A stretch of 64,000 nt of DNA, from contig JAHQIY010000007.1 in NCBI GenBank assembly GCA_019054805.1, positions 1,741,501 through 1,805,500 on the forward strand, written 5' to 3'. This document shows positions 35,301-47,300 of the stretch, piece by piece (position 1 is the stretch's first letter; every line of letters starts with the position of its first letter). The notes below the pieces were generated by a model, which was not told where the DNA came from, ran no database searches, and worked only from the letters and a program-made list of their open reading frames with translations. The translations under genes were made by a program, and so were the position numbers. Source of the DNA: Brachionus manjavacas. Lineage: Eukaryota > Rotifera > Eurotatoria > Ploima > Brachionidae.

Positions 35301-38300
35301 CTCGAAAAAAAAGCGCAAAAAATCACCGAGCAACAGCAGCGGCAGCAAGAAGTCAGAGGCCAAAAGCGACAGCGCCAAAAAACACTTTGTCATCGAAGCA
35401 AAGCTAAACTACATTGACGACGAGCCGAGTCAGCCGAACGACAACTTGTCGGACGACTACGACGACAACGTCATCTACGAGGGCGACTCGGCCGACGAGC
35501 TCAACGACTCGGACTTCGACAGCTTCAGCTCGGACGATTCGGCCGGCGGCGATCTCGTCAAGTGCCGCTCGGCGCCCATTTCGCCCACCCGTCAACAGCA
35601 CGGCCAACTACAAAGCTCACACAACCAAGACACGCACGCTCACTTCATATACGATGTAAACTTGTACAACGATCAGCATAATTTGCTCATTTTGAACAGT
35701 CAAGACGAGTTTGAGAAAAATCTGAAGAAAAAAATTGACAAGTCAAGTTCGACCGAGTCTTGTTCGTCGATTAGCTCGAGTATTCGTCTAGAACCCTTGG
35801 TGATAAATGAAGACAGCTCAGCTCAATTAAGCTGCACGAACAGTTCGAATAAAATAACAGTGGTGGCTTTGCACAAAGAGCAGAACGATTTGGCATGCTC
35901 GACGTCCAGTTCGTCGACCAGTGAGCACAAGGATTCGTCAATGAGCGACTCGATCAAAGATGTTAATTTGGAATGCGGCAGTCGGATGTCGCCGTCCGAC
36001 TCGCTTCAGTCAAAATCCGACGAGGATTCGAGCAGTTTGACGGACGAACAGTCGTCCAGCAGCCGTTTTTCCACCGAGAGCCAGTACTGTTTGAAGGACA
36101 GCTACGAGAAAGCCAAACGAGAGAGAGAAATCGAGCAGCAGCTCGCCGAGATGGAAAAGAAACGTTTGCAGGAAATTTTGGACATTTGCATCGAGTTTCA
36201 GAAGCAGGAGCAAACCAAACAGCCGGGCCAAAAAATAGCCCCGACTGACAATTTGAGTCCCAAGCAAAGTGCGGCTGTTAGCATATCCGAACTACCCTCG
36301 CTTAACACTGTGCTGAATTGTGCCAAATCAAAGAGTAACCAGTCGAGTTCAAATCGAAGCTTGTCCAGTGTCAATAAAGAGGTAGTTGAATTTTTTTTTC
36401 TAAAAATTTGCATTCTCCAGGCTTGATCATTTTTTACAGATTTTACAAACTATAGGCATAAAAAAATTTTATTGATTAGAAAAGATAAAAATAGAGATAA
36501 GTGATAACCCACTAACTAAAAACTTTTTGACACAAATCACTACAAAACACATTTTTTTGTGCCGAATTCAAAAAAATATAATTTCTGCATATTTAACCAA
36601 ATAACTGGTTAACACAAATTTTTTGTGGTGAAAAAAAAATTAATACATTTGTCATATAATTTTGTGTTTAAAAAATTATTAATAAAAAAATCTTTTTTAA
36701 GGAAAACCAGTTTCCAGGACGATCTTTTTTAGGTTTATTAACAAATTCGTCGTTTTCCAGAAGCTTATTTAGGGCTTACTGCTGACTAAAATAGCCCAGT
36801 TTAATAAAATACATGCATCCGCATGTCCGTTTCTTAACGTCTAGTTTGTAATAATCATTGAACTCATAAATGCTTTTGGCTACTTTGCTGAAATTGGTTT
36901 AGCAGTTTTTTGGGCTCTTTTATTAAAAATTTTTGCTGAGAAGATTTTTTTTGTGGTGAACAGATTTTGAAAATTTATGAAAAAAATTTGTGCTGAAATT
37001 TTTTTCTTTGTGGGTGACAGTTTTTTGTTGGTGGGGACTAACTAGAACCATAAAAATGAAAAAAAATCGGTAATAGATGATTATTTGGTAAAGCTACTTT
37101 TAATAACAAAATTTTCAATATTAAATAATAAATTAATTGCATTGGAATTATCATCTTTTTTAGGTTCAAAAAAAATTGTTTCTGTTCATTCATTTTATCG
37201 ATTGCTTCTTTTGAGCTAAATTCAATAAAATAATCACTTGTTTATTTGCATATCGATTTAGGTACCACTGTCCTGTTCTACTGGATTGTTTGTTGCTATT
37301 GAATAGACGATTTCTGTCTCTAAGAGTATTCCACGCGTAGTCAAGTTACTATCGATTGGCACATAGGCGAATTTATCGAAATTGAGTTTCTCCTCAAACG
37401 ATGGAATTTCTTTAAACTGATCCTCTTCTTCGTTCTCGCACTGTTCGCCTAAATCGAATAAAAAAACACTGTTGAAGTCCGCTTTTCTAAAACAATTTGG
37501 CAATGTCCATGGAGAAATACCATCTCACGCGCTTTGCATTCATTTATCAATCAGAATTTTTAGATAAAAAATGATTAGTAATTTACAAAGATTTATTTAT
37601 TATTCTTTTATTAGTTAATTAAAGGATGTCATTTTTTTTAATTTCGTTTTTTACAGGTTTTTTTCTGAAGAAGAAAATTATTCGGTTTATTTCTATTAGT
37701 TCGTTACATCGAAAGTTCGACTAAAGTTTAAAATCAAAATCATGTATTTTTTTCTCGACGATGTATAAGCTAATTTTTTGTACTCTAATTAATATAATAA
37801 TTAAAGTAGAAATTTCTAATAATGGGTAACTAAAAAACAGACGAAGCAAAAGGGAATTTTTTTCACTTGGGGTACCAAGTCACAATAACGCATTAGAATC
37901 AACAAATAATGTTATTAAAACAGAAGGAACATTGCGTGCTAAACTATTCGTGCAAAATTTAAAAACTAAAATTTTCTAGATTTAGAAATCATAACCATTT
38001 AAATTATAAAAATTTTTTTACACAGAACCCGTTATAAAACTATTGTCTTTTATTTTATTTTTATGCTTCACATTTTTGGTTTATTTATCTTTAAATTAAA
38101 AGATAATTTTCCTAATTAAAAAGGTGAAAAAAAATTAGCTGATGAAAATAAATAATTTTCAATTGAGTATAATTTAAAATAAAATTATTGAAACTATTTC
38201 TCTATACGCACTAAGCCAAAGATTGTGACTTATCATTAATATTTTATCGAATACCAAAAAAAGGTAACTTGTGTAAAAAAATGATCAGAAGAAAGGCAAA

Positions 38301-41300
38301 AAAATACATTTTTTTTTATTCTAATTTCGAGTTTATTTTTTGTGATGAAAACAAAATGATCAATGTTAAATTAGTGTAATAGAAGTTAATGTTAAATTTT
38401 ATTTCTTAAAACTAGAATGTCTGATAAAAGATAACAAAAACTACTCAGAATGAATCTGAGCCCTTCATTTAAATTTCTCACCAAGTTCTACAAAATAAAC
38501 GATTTAAGTATAAAATTTTGCTACTAGATTCAAAAATATTTAAACTTTAAGAAAAAAATTTATTCAATTTTTTAAAATTTTTTTATGTTCTTATTAATCC
38601 TTTTTTTACTAAATTTCGCAAAATCTATATAAGTTGAAAATAGAAATAATAGGTTTAAATCTTCAAGCATTAGCAAAGTAAAATTCGTGATCAAACTTCA
38701 AATTTGCTCAAAATTTTTTAATTTTGTAATTTTTTGCATGACAGATTTAAGAATACTTTAAACCTCAAAAACCATATTTTTAAATTTGAAAAAGTGGATA
38801 GCCGCATACAATCTTTCAAATGATGAAATTCATTTTTAAAGAAAAAGTGTAAATAGCTTAAAAATATTGGATTTTAATTTAATTTATTGATAATAAATTT
38901 TTTTAACTATAGCCTTAATATTTGAAGAAAAAAAATTTGGAGTATTTTTTCAAATTCAAATTCTGCGATTTGAACGAATTTATCGTTCATTTTTTAACTT
39001 AAAAAAAAGGTTGCCCATAATTCCTAGAATGAAAAATCTAATATAAAAAATAATTGCCATACAAAAAAATTTTAAATGAATGTTGAAACAAATTACTATT
39101 AAAAAGCATATAAAGAATCTTGGTTCATCAAGTTATAAATATTTAAAAAGATAAAGCCGATAAAACCCAAAAAATTAAAAGCTAATTTCTCGCAAAATTC
39201 TCATTTCATCTAAAACTTGCATAGCATAATAAAGTTTAATAATAAAAAAGCAGAAGCTGAATTTAGGTATAACCAATTTTTTTGTTGTTGTTACTTTATA
39301 AACTTTATCTTTCCTTGTGGCACCCTCATTGCAATTATCATTATACTTCTGAAAAATTGATCTTAAAAAAATATCATACCTTATGGAGAGCTTCACAATT
39401 TAACTCTTTCACTTATTTCTAAAAAATCATTCTCATTGTAAAATTACAATTTTCAAACTTTTTTTAGATTTCTGAATTTGAAATTCGTGAATATTTAAAT
39501 AGAGTAATAAGTACAAAATAAATAAGTACAAAAGAGTCAATTTTAATTGTAATTCAAATTATTTCCTAAGACTGGCCCAGCATATCTTGTTTATTTTAAT
39601 TAATATTTTGTTTTAAAACGAGTAATTGAATTTTTTTATCAAAATGGGGTAAACAAAACTATTTTTTTAATGAATCAATTATCAATATTTTAATTATAAA
39701 TTTTGAATTTCCTAAACAAAACTGAATCGTTTTTTAACAAATTTAAAAGCTTCAAAATATTCAGAAAATTTAATGGCTCTACAAATTTAAAGAAATTAAA
39801 GTAATCATCTATGAGTCAATTGCATCCAAAAATAAAAAAGTTAAAGAGATTAGAGTTTCAATTTTTCTAGTCTAAATCACTAGAAATTTTCTTAATTTAT
39901 AGTAGAACATTCTTATATATGTTTAAGAATGTAGGTATTTCTTAAAACTTTTATCTTTAATCAAAAATTTGCATGCTGATTAATAGAGCCGATAAATATA
40001 ATCAAATAAGCAATTAAATTAAAAAAAGAGGTTTAAAATCAAAATTTTTTTTTCAAACTGTGATTAATTTAAATTTTAGAACTAAAAAAAAATATTTATA
40101 TCAAAATTTCATGAATATTTAATCGGGGCTTATGTGATGATAAATTTTGTAATCATATTTATCAGCGAACAGAGTGAAATGGATGCAAATTTTAACTTGT
40201 CAAAATTAACAAGTTTCGACCGAAATTTAGGCCCCAAATCTATCAATTAAATGGAACAAAAAAAATTATTTCTCTCCAAATTCAATTTGATCGAAAAGAT
40301 TTAAAGATTAAAATTTTTATTAAAAAAAACAGTTTGTTAGTTAGACAAGTTGAAATTTAGATTCCCAACTGTAGGTTTATGAATTATTTTTTCTTATTGG
40401 AATATATTCAACAAATCTTTGGGTAAGCAAAGCTAAAGCATTTTAGATAAGGAACATTTACAACTTTAGATATTCTAATAAATTTCGGATTTATAATCAA
40501 TAATAATCTATAAATGATTGAAGACAATTGAATTGAAACGAAGATTCATTAATATTCATCTATTGATGCGATTGCTCGTGTCCGGAGCTGTATTTGGCGC
40601 GTAGAAATCAAGTTTTAGATATGAAAAATTATCGGAAAATAATTCTTAATTAAAATATAGTTTATTTTGGTTAATTCACAGCTTTAGACCAAAACAAAAC
40701 TCGCTTGCAAGCGCTGTTTTTTTGCGATTATGATTTCAGACAATGCTCAATCATTTTTATCTTTGCTAGATTTATCTGGGAATCAAAGGCCCAATTAAGT
40801 CAAGTCTATTCAAAGATTTGAAATAAATTTCATGCTCTAGTTTAAGATAAACATCAACAAAATTTTGAATTTTATCGTTATCAAGGGTCTAATTTTTAGT
40901 TTCGATTTATTTTAATTTCGGTAGGTCTTATCAAGCTAATAAAATGGAGCATCAAGTTTTTTTATTCTATTAAGTCTAGTTATCTGTTTAAGGCAAAAAG
41001 CAATCACAAGTTATCAAAAATTAATTCTCCAAATATCGACAAGCTTTATTTTTCCGAATGTGTCCGAACACTATTTGCACGGGTCTATTTTAAATAATCT
41101 CGTTTAATCCACTAACTAATAATCTACAAGATCATAATACGAATTAAATATTTTTTTTGATATGAGTTGTGACTTGGGTATATTTTTTACAATTTAATTT
41201 TTTATCTATAATCAGAGTTGAGCAAAGTGATTTGTGCTTGCTTAAAAAATTATTTAAAATTGGGTCTAAATTTTTGACATTAGAATTCAGACACAAAAAA

Positions 41301-44300
41301 AACATTTTAGCAATAAAATTTGTCTTTTTTTTCACCCTCTTCAACTCGAAAACACTCGAGCTAATCGACTTTATAGTCAAAAATATAAAATTCAATTAAG
41401 TTTCAAGGTTAATCAACTCGCTAGTGTCCATGTCTCAAAATATTGAAAATTAAAAAAAAATTTTTGATATAAAAATTTGTAAAAGTTGAGTAAAATTTTG
41501 GATTTAACATTTATGAAAATTGGAAAAGATTTGAGAGCAAGTTTTTCAAGCTGAATAATTCAAATTTGGCAGCGAAAATTAGTGTTGAACGCTTTCAGGA
41601 CGAGCCGGTCAATGCGATCATTTAGGGATCAATATTTGAGGCAGCTATATAATGCCAGAATGGTCAGACCTAAATCCGATCTGAACAATTAGATGTGGTG
41701 CCAATTTTTGCCTAGCATAAAAATACACATTCAATTTTTGCAATTAATTATTTTATCTATTGTAAATTCTTTTTTAATTAATGATAATTAGAATAGGAAA
41801 AAAATTAATTTTTTTAAATATTTGAAATATCTAAAGAAGGTATTTAAAATCACAAGACAGAAAAATGTGCACCCATTCTGAAAGTAGGAACCGCTCTCTT
41901 GAGTTTAGCTGATCGCGTGTGCGAATCCCAGAACTAAACAAATTTTTTCTAAATTAAAAGCTTAGATGTTCAACTCAAAAACACTTGTGCTAATCTACTT
42001 TTTAGTCAAAAATCAAAAATTTAATTAGCCAAATTTTCAAGGGGATCAAGCGTGGTTGTTGAGAGCACTTTAAATCAGGTGCTTTTCAAAAGCCTTATCT
42101 TAATTAATTTAATTTTTCGAATATTTTAGTTTAATTGTTCATTTTGTTGTTGTTGTTTTGTTTGGCCAATTCAATCGATATTTTATTGATTTGGCCAGAA
42201 AGAATTTAGGAAACCCCTCGAGGATATGCTTATTCAAATAAAATTAGTATGCATAGATAAAACAAAACATTTTTCTGAATCGTATAAATAAACTTTTTAA
42301 TCAAAAAAGAGTTTTTAATAGAAGTACTGGTTAGTGTTTGTTTTAGAGTGGCCAAATGAGAGAGAGAGAGAGAGAGAGAGGAAAATGAGCATAAACATTT
42401 TTGCTTAAATATCAATCACTGGAACTCAGCTGTTTATCGAAACGGTTAGACACGCTGATTTATCATTTAAGGCTCCTTATTTCAATAACTCGATTGATTC
42501 GAATATTTCAAGAGCACTTCATTGCAAAAACAAAATCGATTAAATTAGGCCCATATTTTCAATTTTTCTCCTCTTGATTTGTTTATGTTTGCATCTGAAA
42601 AGTTTCAATTAAAATTATCTAGACCTGGAAGATCTTTTTCGATTAAAACCATTTTTTTATTATCTTTTACATTTTAATTTAAGGTTTCGATCGAGTTGAA
42701 CCAAGATCAGCAGCCAAACTCGAATCAACAATGCATTCAAATGAAAAATCATATCGACAAGTTAAACAAAGAAAAATGTGATTTGATATCGAGCTTGAAT
42801 TTAATCAAACAAAAAGTTAAAGATATCGAAATGCGACAAAACGACGCCCTAAGAGACGTAAGTCATTTAAATTAAAACTAACTCCAAAAACTCAGCACCC
42901 TTTTTTTTCTAATAATATTTTAGTCAGAAATTCAAACAAGTTTAAAAAAGTGAATTAAGAAAAAATAATTTTTTTTGAGCTAAAATAAAAGATTCGTTTA
43001 AAAAAAATTTATTTTAGATTTGTAGAGCCCTTAACTTCCTTATTTGATATGACATTCTTTTTGGGATTGTGTAGCACTATTTTAAATTTATAGCCATTTT
43101 AATCCATTTATTAACTGCAGCCGCAAAATCATTTCCGAAATTTTGCTGGCAAAAAATCCCTTCTGATTTCTCATGCCATTTCCTCTAGTACAATTTTTAA
43201 ATGAAGCTTCTGCTAAAATTTGATAAAGTTAGATCAATAAATTCTGAAAAGCATTAACCACAATTTATTTTAAATGTTTAGCTTTAGAAAATTCTAAAAA
43301 AAAAAAATTTAAATCTAGAAAAGTTTATTTTTTTCTCAGCAACAAAATCAACTGTCAAAAAATTTAATTTTAAAAATTTCCTCTGCTCCATACTACACCG
43401 TATCCTATACCATTTGTTAATTTGAAATTTTTTTTTTCACTTGACTGTTTTCTCCCATTTATTCTTGTCATCTAAGTCCAAGAGATCTTTCATGATCAAT
43501 TCTAGTTATTTAATCTTTTAACATCGCTTAAATTCCAATCTTCAATAATCACCAATTCTTTTTCTGCTAATTTGATTTTATCCTCATATTTACCAAGTGT
43601 TCAATCATACGCCAAATTTAGTCATCCTACATGACATGTATCTTTACATTTATTAACATCCAGTGCCTTGCGTCAAGTATACATCCTCTAATATATTGCG
43701 TTTATGTCATTAAGCTTCCAGTGACATGCATTATGCCATTCTTACCACTTCGACCATTCATTCACTATTCCAGGAATTCTGAAGTAGTCTGTATGGTATA
43801 TTATTTGATTACCATCTAATAGACCAGTCAGTCATTTTTGATTTTAATGCACTTGATTTTTTAGTTGGGCTAAGTAAAAAATTTAAGACTAATAAAATTT
43901 GGTCAAAAATTACTTAAGAAATTTAATTTATCGCTTATCGTTTAAGACTAAAACCTTTTTAGGTGCTCAAAAAAACTCTCAATTTAGTCCAAGAGCAAAT
44001 CGTTGGGGATCATTTCTAATTAAAATTAAAGTTTGAATTATTTTGAAAAAAAACAATTTAGCTAAATCGAGTGAACCATTTTTCTTTATTAAATTTGACT
44101 TGGGGTTATTTATGTGGTGTTTTTTAGCCGGAAATACCGGAAGAAGAGAAAAATTAAACGATAAACAGTTTTATTTATTTTGCCAACAAAAAAAAAAGCT
44201 TATCCATTTTTATAGCGGAATTTTCTCATTGTTTCATAACTTTTAATTAAAATATTTGATCAATATTTCTTGTTAAATAAACAAGACTTGTTCGCTCGAG

Positions 44301-47300
44301 TTTTTTTTCACCGCGTGGCCTATGCGCCTAAAGAATCTAAATTAGATAATAATCTTGTTCTTAGGCTCCTAAATGATAATCTACTTAAACACGAATATGA
44401 GAAAATTCTCGGTTAAATTAATTTAGCTGAAACAATTTAGCATCGTTGCCTCTCAGATCTTATGATATTTTCAAACACTGAAAGGCCTCTCTCTCTCTCT
44501 TGAGTAAACATAAATACAAAGAGCAATCAATAGAATCAAATTAATTTCGAACTAGAGAAAATATGGGCGCTTATTTAATAAGCGAACCAGTTCCAGGCTA
44601 TTATCGGGCTTTTTAGATATCCCATTTCGACTAAGCATAGAGCCAGTGCTTTATGTTATCGTAGAATTTGAGCGGGCTGATGATAAATTGTGGTAAGCTT
44701 TACTGCCATATTCAATTCAATTGTTTGCTTTAGCTAAAAGCAAAAAAATTAAGGTCATAAATTCTAATTACCATTTATTTATTAATGATTATTAAAGAAC
44801 AAAAATCAATAAAAATTAATCTTAAATTTTAGAAGAGAAAAAGGTTCGGTGTGTGGGGGGGATACGGGATTTTATCAATTTGCTAAATAACATTTGGTTC
44901 TGGTAAGCTTATTCATAAACCCAAAAGGATTAGTTAATTTCAGTTTGATTAAGGATAAAATTTCGGCTAAAAACTTCTTATTCTAAGCTAAGTTGTTTGC
45001 TCGGTTTACCTTTAAACCGCATGTAGTATTTGTGTTTAAATCCTTTGAATAGAAATTGTCCAAAAGATTAAACAATTTAGACTAAATATGAATTTATGGA
45101 TAAAATTAAAATGTTAAAGTTTCATCTAATTTGAAAAAAAAAAATATTTAATTGTTTGTATGCTCAAATATTTTGTAATTAATTAGCAAAAGCTTTTAAA
45201 CCAAGATTAAAAAGCCTAAACCATAAGCAAAATATCTTTTCTGTTCCAGCAACACTTGGGTATACTCAAAGCTTTGAACCAGCATTTGCTAGAAAGAATT
45301 TTAAAGAATTTATTTAAAGTATTTATTCAAATTCCAAGCAAGAATTAAATAAGCTTGTACTATTCGCTTTGAATTCAATTTTATTTGATTAGAATTTTTT
45401 TTTTTAAATCAACCATTTAATATCTGAAACTCGGATAACAATTTTAGATTTTCAATTTTAAAAATTAAATTTTGCGCTTTCTAATATTTATTTATGCACT
45501 TTTTTCTATTGTTTATATCTATTTAGGGATTTTGTAAACAAATACAAAAAAATAAAACAATTATCTTGGATAAAACAATTTGACAAAATTTAGAATAGCT
45601 TATTTGTTTATTCAATTGAAATTGATTGAAATTGTCAACAGATTCTTAGGATTTTTTTTCCAGTAAGAAATGCAATTTAAAATAAGCATAAAATAAACGA
45701 AAATTTGAGAATATAAAAACAGGCTTAAATTGATAGATTCCTAATTTAGAATTTGATTTTTTTTAAATTGGTTTCATTCAAATTAATCATGTTTCATTTA
45801 ATAGCATTGAAAAGATTAGGTAATTCCAGATCTAAAAAAAATTAAAATTATTGTTTTTGTGGTTAGGTATTTTCCATTCAAAAAATCTGAAAATAGAATT
45901 CGTCTAGAAATTTAAATAATTTTATAAAAAAGCACAGATTGATTAGTTTTATTATTAATTGATAATTAATTAAAAATTTAACTTGGAAAAACGCCGGCCA
46001 AGTTGGAACAGAACTTAGTCCTTTCTTTCAGCCAAATATTTTAGTTTTTCAATTATGATCATTTTTCAGTAAGATAAAAAATGACTTTTATAATGAATTG
46101 ATCAAAATTTCTGAAAAATTACGAATTATAATCTACCCATAAAAATTCTGCTTCCATATTAAAGTACTTATAAAAGTTAAGTCTCTAATATACCACTCAG
46201 TAGCCTTCTTTTTCTGTCGGTTTCAGCCAGGTTTTGACCAGCAAAAGAACAAGAATAGATTTTAGAATAGATGGAGAAACATAAGAAGAACTTATAGCTT
46301 TCGATACATTCGTCTCTAGTGCTTGTTTGTGTGAGTTCATGATCACATTTTTGAAAATATAAATAAAAAAAAAAATTTTCTAAATATTTTATTTTTGAAA
46401 AATTAATCAATTTTCTGGTAAATATCACATTTTATTCCGATTTTATTAATTTTGTCAAAAATAATACAAGTTGCAAATGAAATATTGGTAGACAAAAAAA
46501 AGATCTAAAAATAAAAATTTGGGTTTTTAGCTGGAACAAATTCCTAAAATCAAACACGATAAACATAATTTTTTAATCTTAAAACAGGTTTTTAGCTTTT
46601 AAGATACTTTCTTTTAAAGATTATTTATTTCATCTCTTTTGAAGTAATCAAAAACCAATTTAAAATCAAATTAATCATTAAACTGTATTTATTACTCTCA
46701 TTAATATTTGCTTTTTTTTAATGAAAAAATTTTATTAGTTTACACAGAAGCAAATTTTTGATTAAAGAATAAACGAATTGATTAATAAATTCAATGTTAT
46801 GTAATTTTATAAAAATGATAATGGGAAGCTGAGAACAAAATTATTGGGCGTAAATTTTTTCTCGCTAAGTGTTACTCTTCAAATAGAATTAAAAAAAAAA
46901 TTTGCCAAGTGTTTTACTCATTAGATAAAAAATTAAAATTAAATTAAAAAGAAAAATTTAAATTTAGCTCGAAATGGAACGAGCTTTACTTGACGTAGAG
47001 CAAACAAGCGAACTCAAGTTCATTCAATCGGAAGAGAACAAAATCAAACATTTGCACCAAGAGCATCAGCTTAAATTGGAAGCATTCAATATTCACATGA
47101 ACCAAATCCGCAATGAAATAAGAATAGTCCAAATGACCATAAAAAATATCGAAAACGAAATACTCATACTGGACACTACATTGGACACCAATTTCCGGCT
47201 GTCCGGCCTCGATTCCAACCGGATCGAGTGGCAAAATATCAAGAGCCAGAAGGAGCACGCTTTGGAGGAGGCGCGCCGTGCGCACGAGGACCTCGAGTTC

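Larger units (their letters stand above)
36382..42683 (+). other. LL5 intron 6 (6.3 kb)
   Basis: The intron contains the MULE-like inverted-repeat relic (36509-37036) and the Tigger/pogo relic (37140-37560), an old direct repeat (41339-41408 and 41968-42043), a GC-richer patch at 41580-41720, a tRNA-like box B word near 41930, and a (GA)n run at 42358. No host gene was found. The remaining DNA, especially 37600-41100, is featureless and AT-rich. Confidence 0.6.
42858..46967 (+). other. LL5 intron 7 (4.1 kb)
   Basis: No nested host gene is supported. A C/T-rich block with abrupt composition change lies at about 43180-43860 and is listed separately. A (CT)n run is at 44487-44501. A minus-strand frame at 46177-46428 is chance length. 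Confidence 0.6.

Noticed and set aside
35404-35659. Overlapping ORFs on both strands within LL5 exon 6
   Set aside because: They are shadows of a GC-rich, low-complexity S/D/E-coding exon; the translations (T/R- or V-rich) have no family sense.
43180-43860. Nuclear copy of mitochondrial DNA
   Set aside because: The minus-strand reading is hydrophilic and K/E-rich, unlike the hydrophobic mitochondrial proteins.
46177-46428. Minus-strand ORF ending FAGQNLAETDRKRRLL
   Set aside because: The end looks mildly coding-like, but the frame is short, unsupported by splice sites and matches no family I know.
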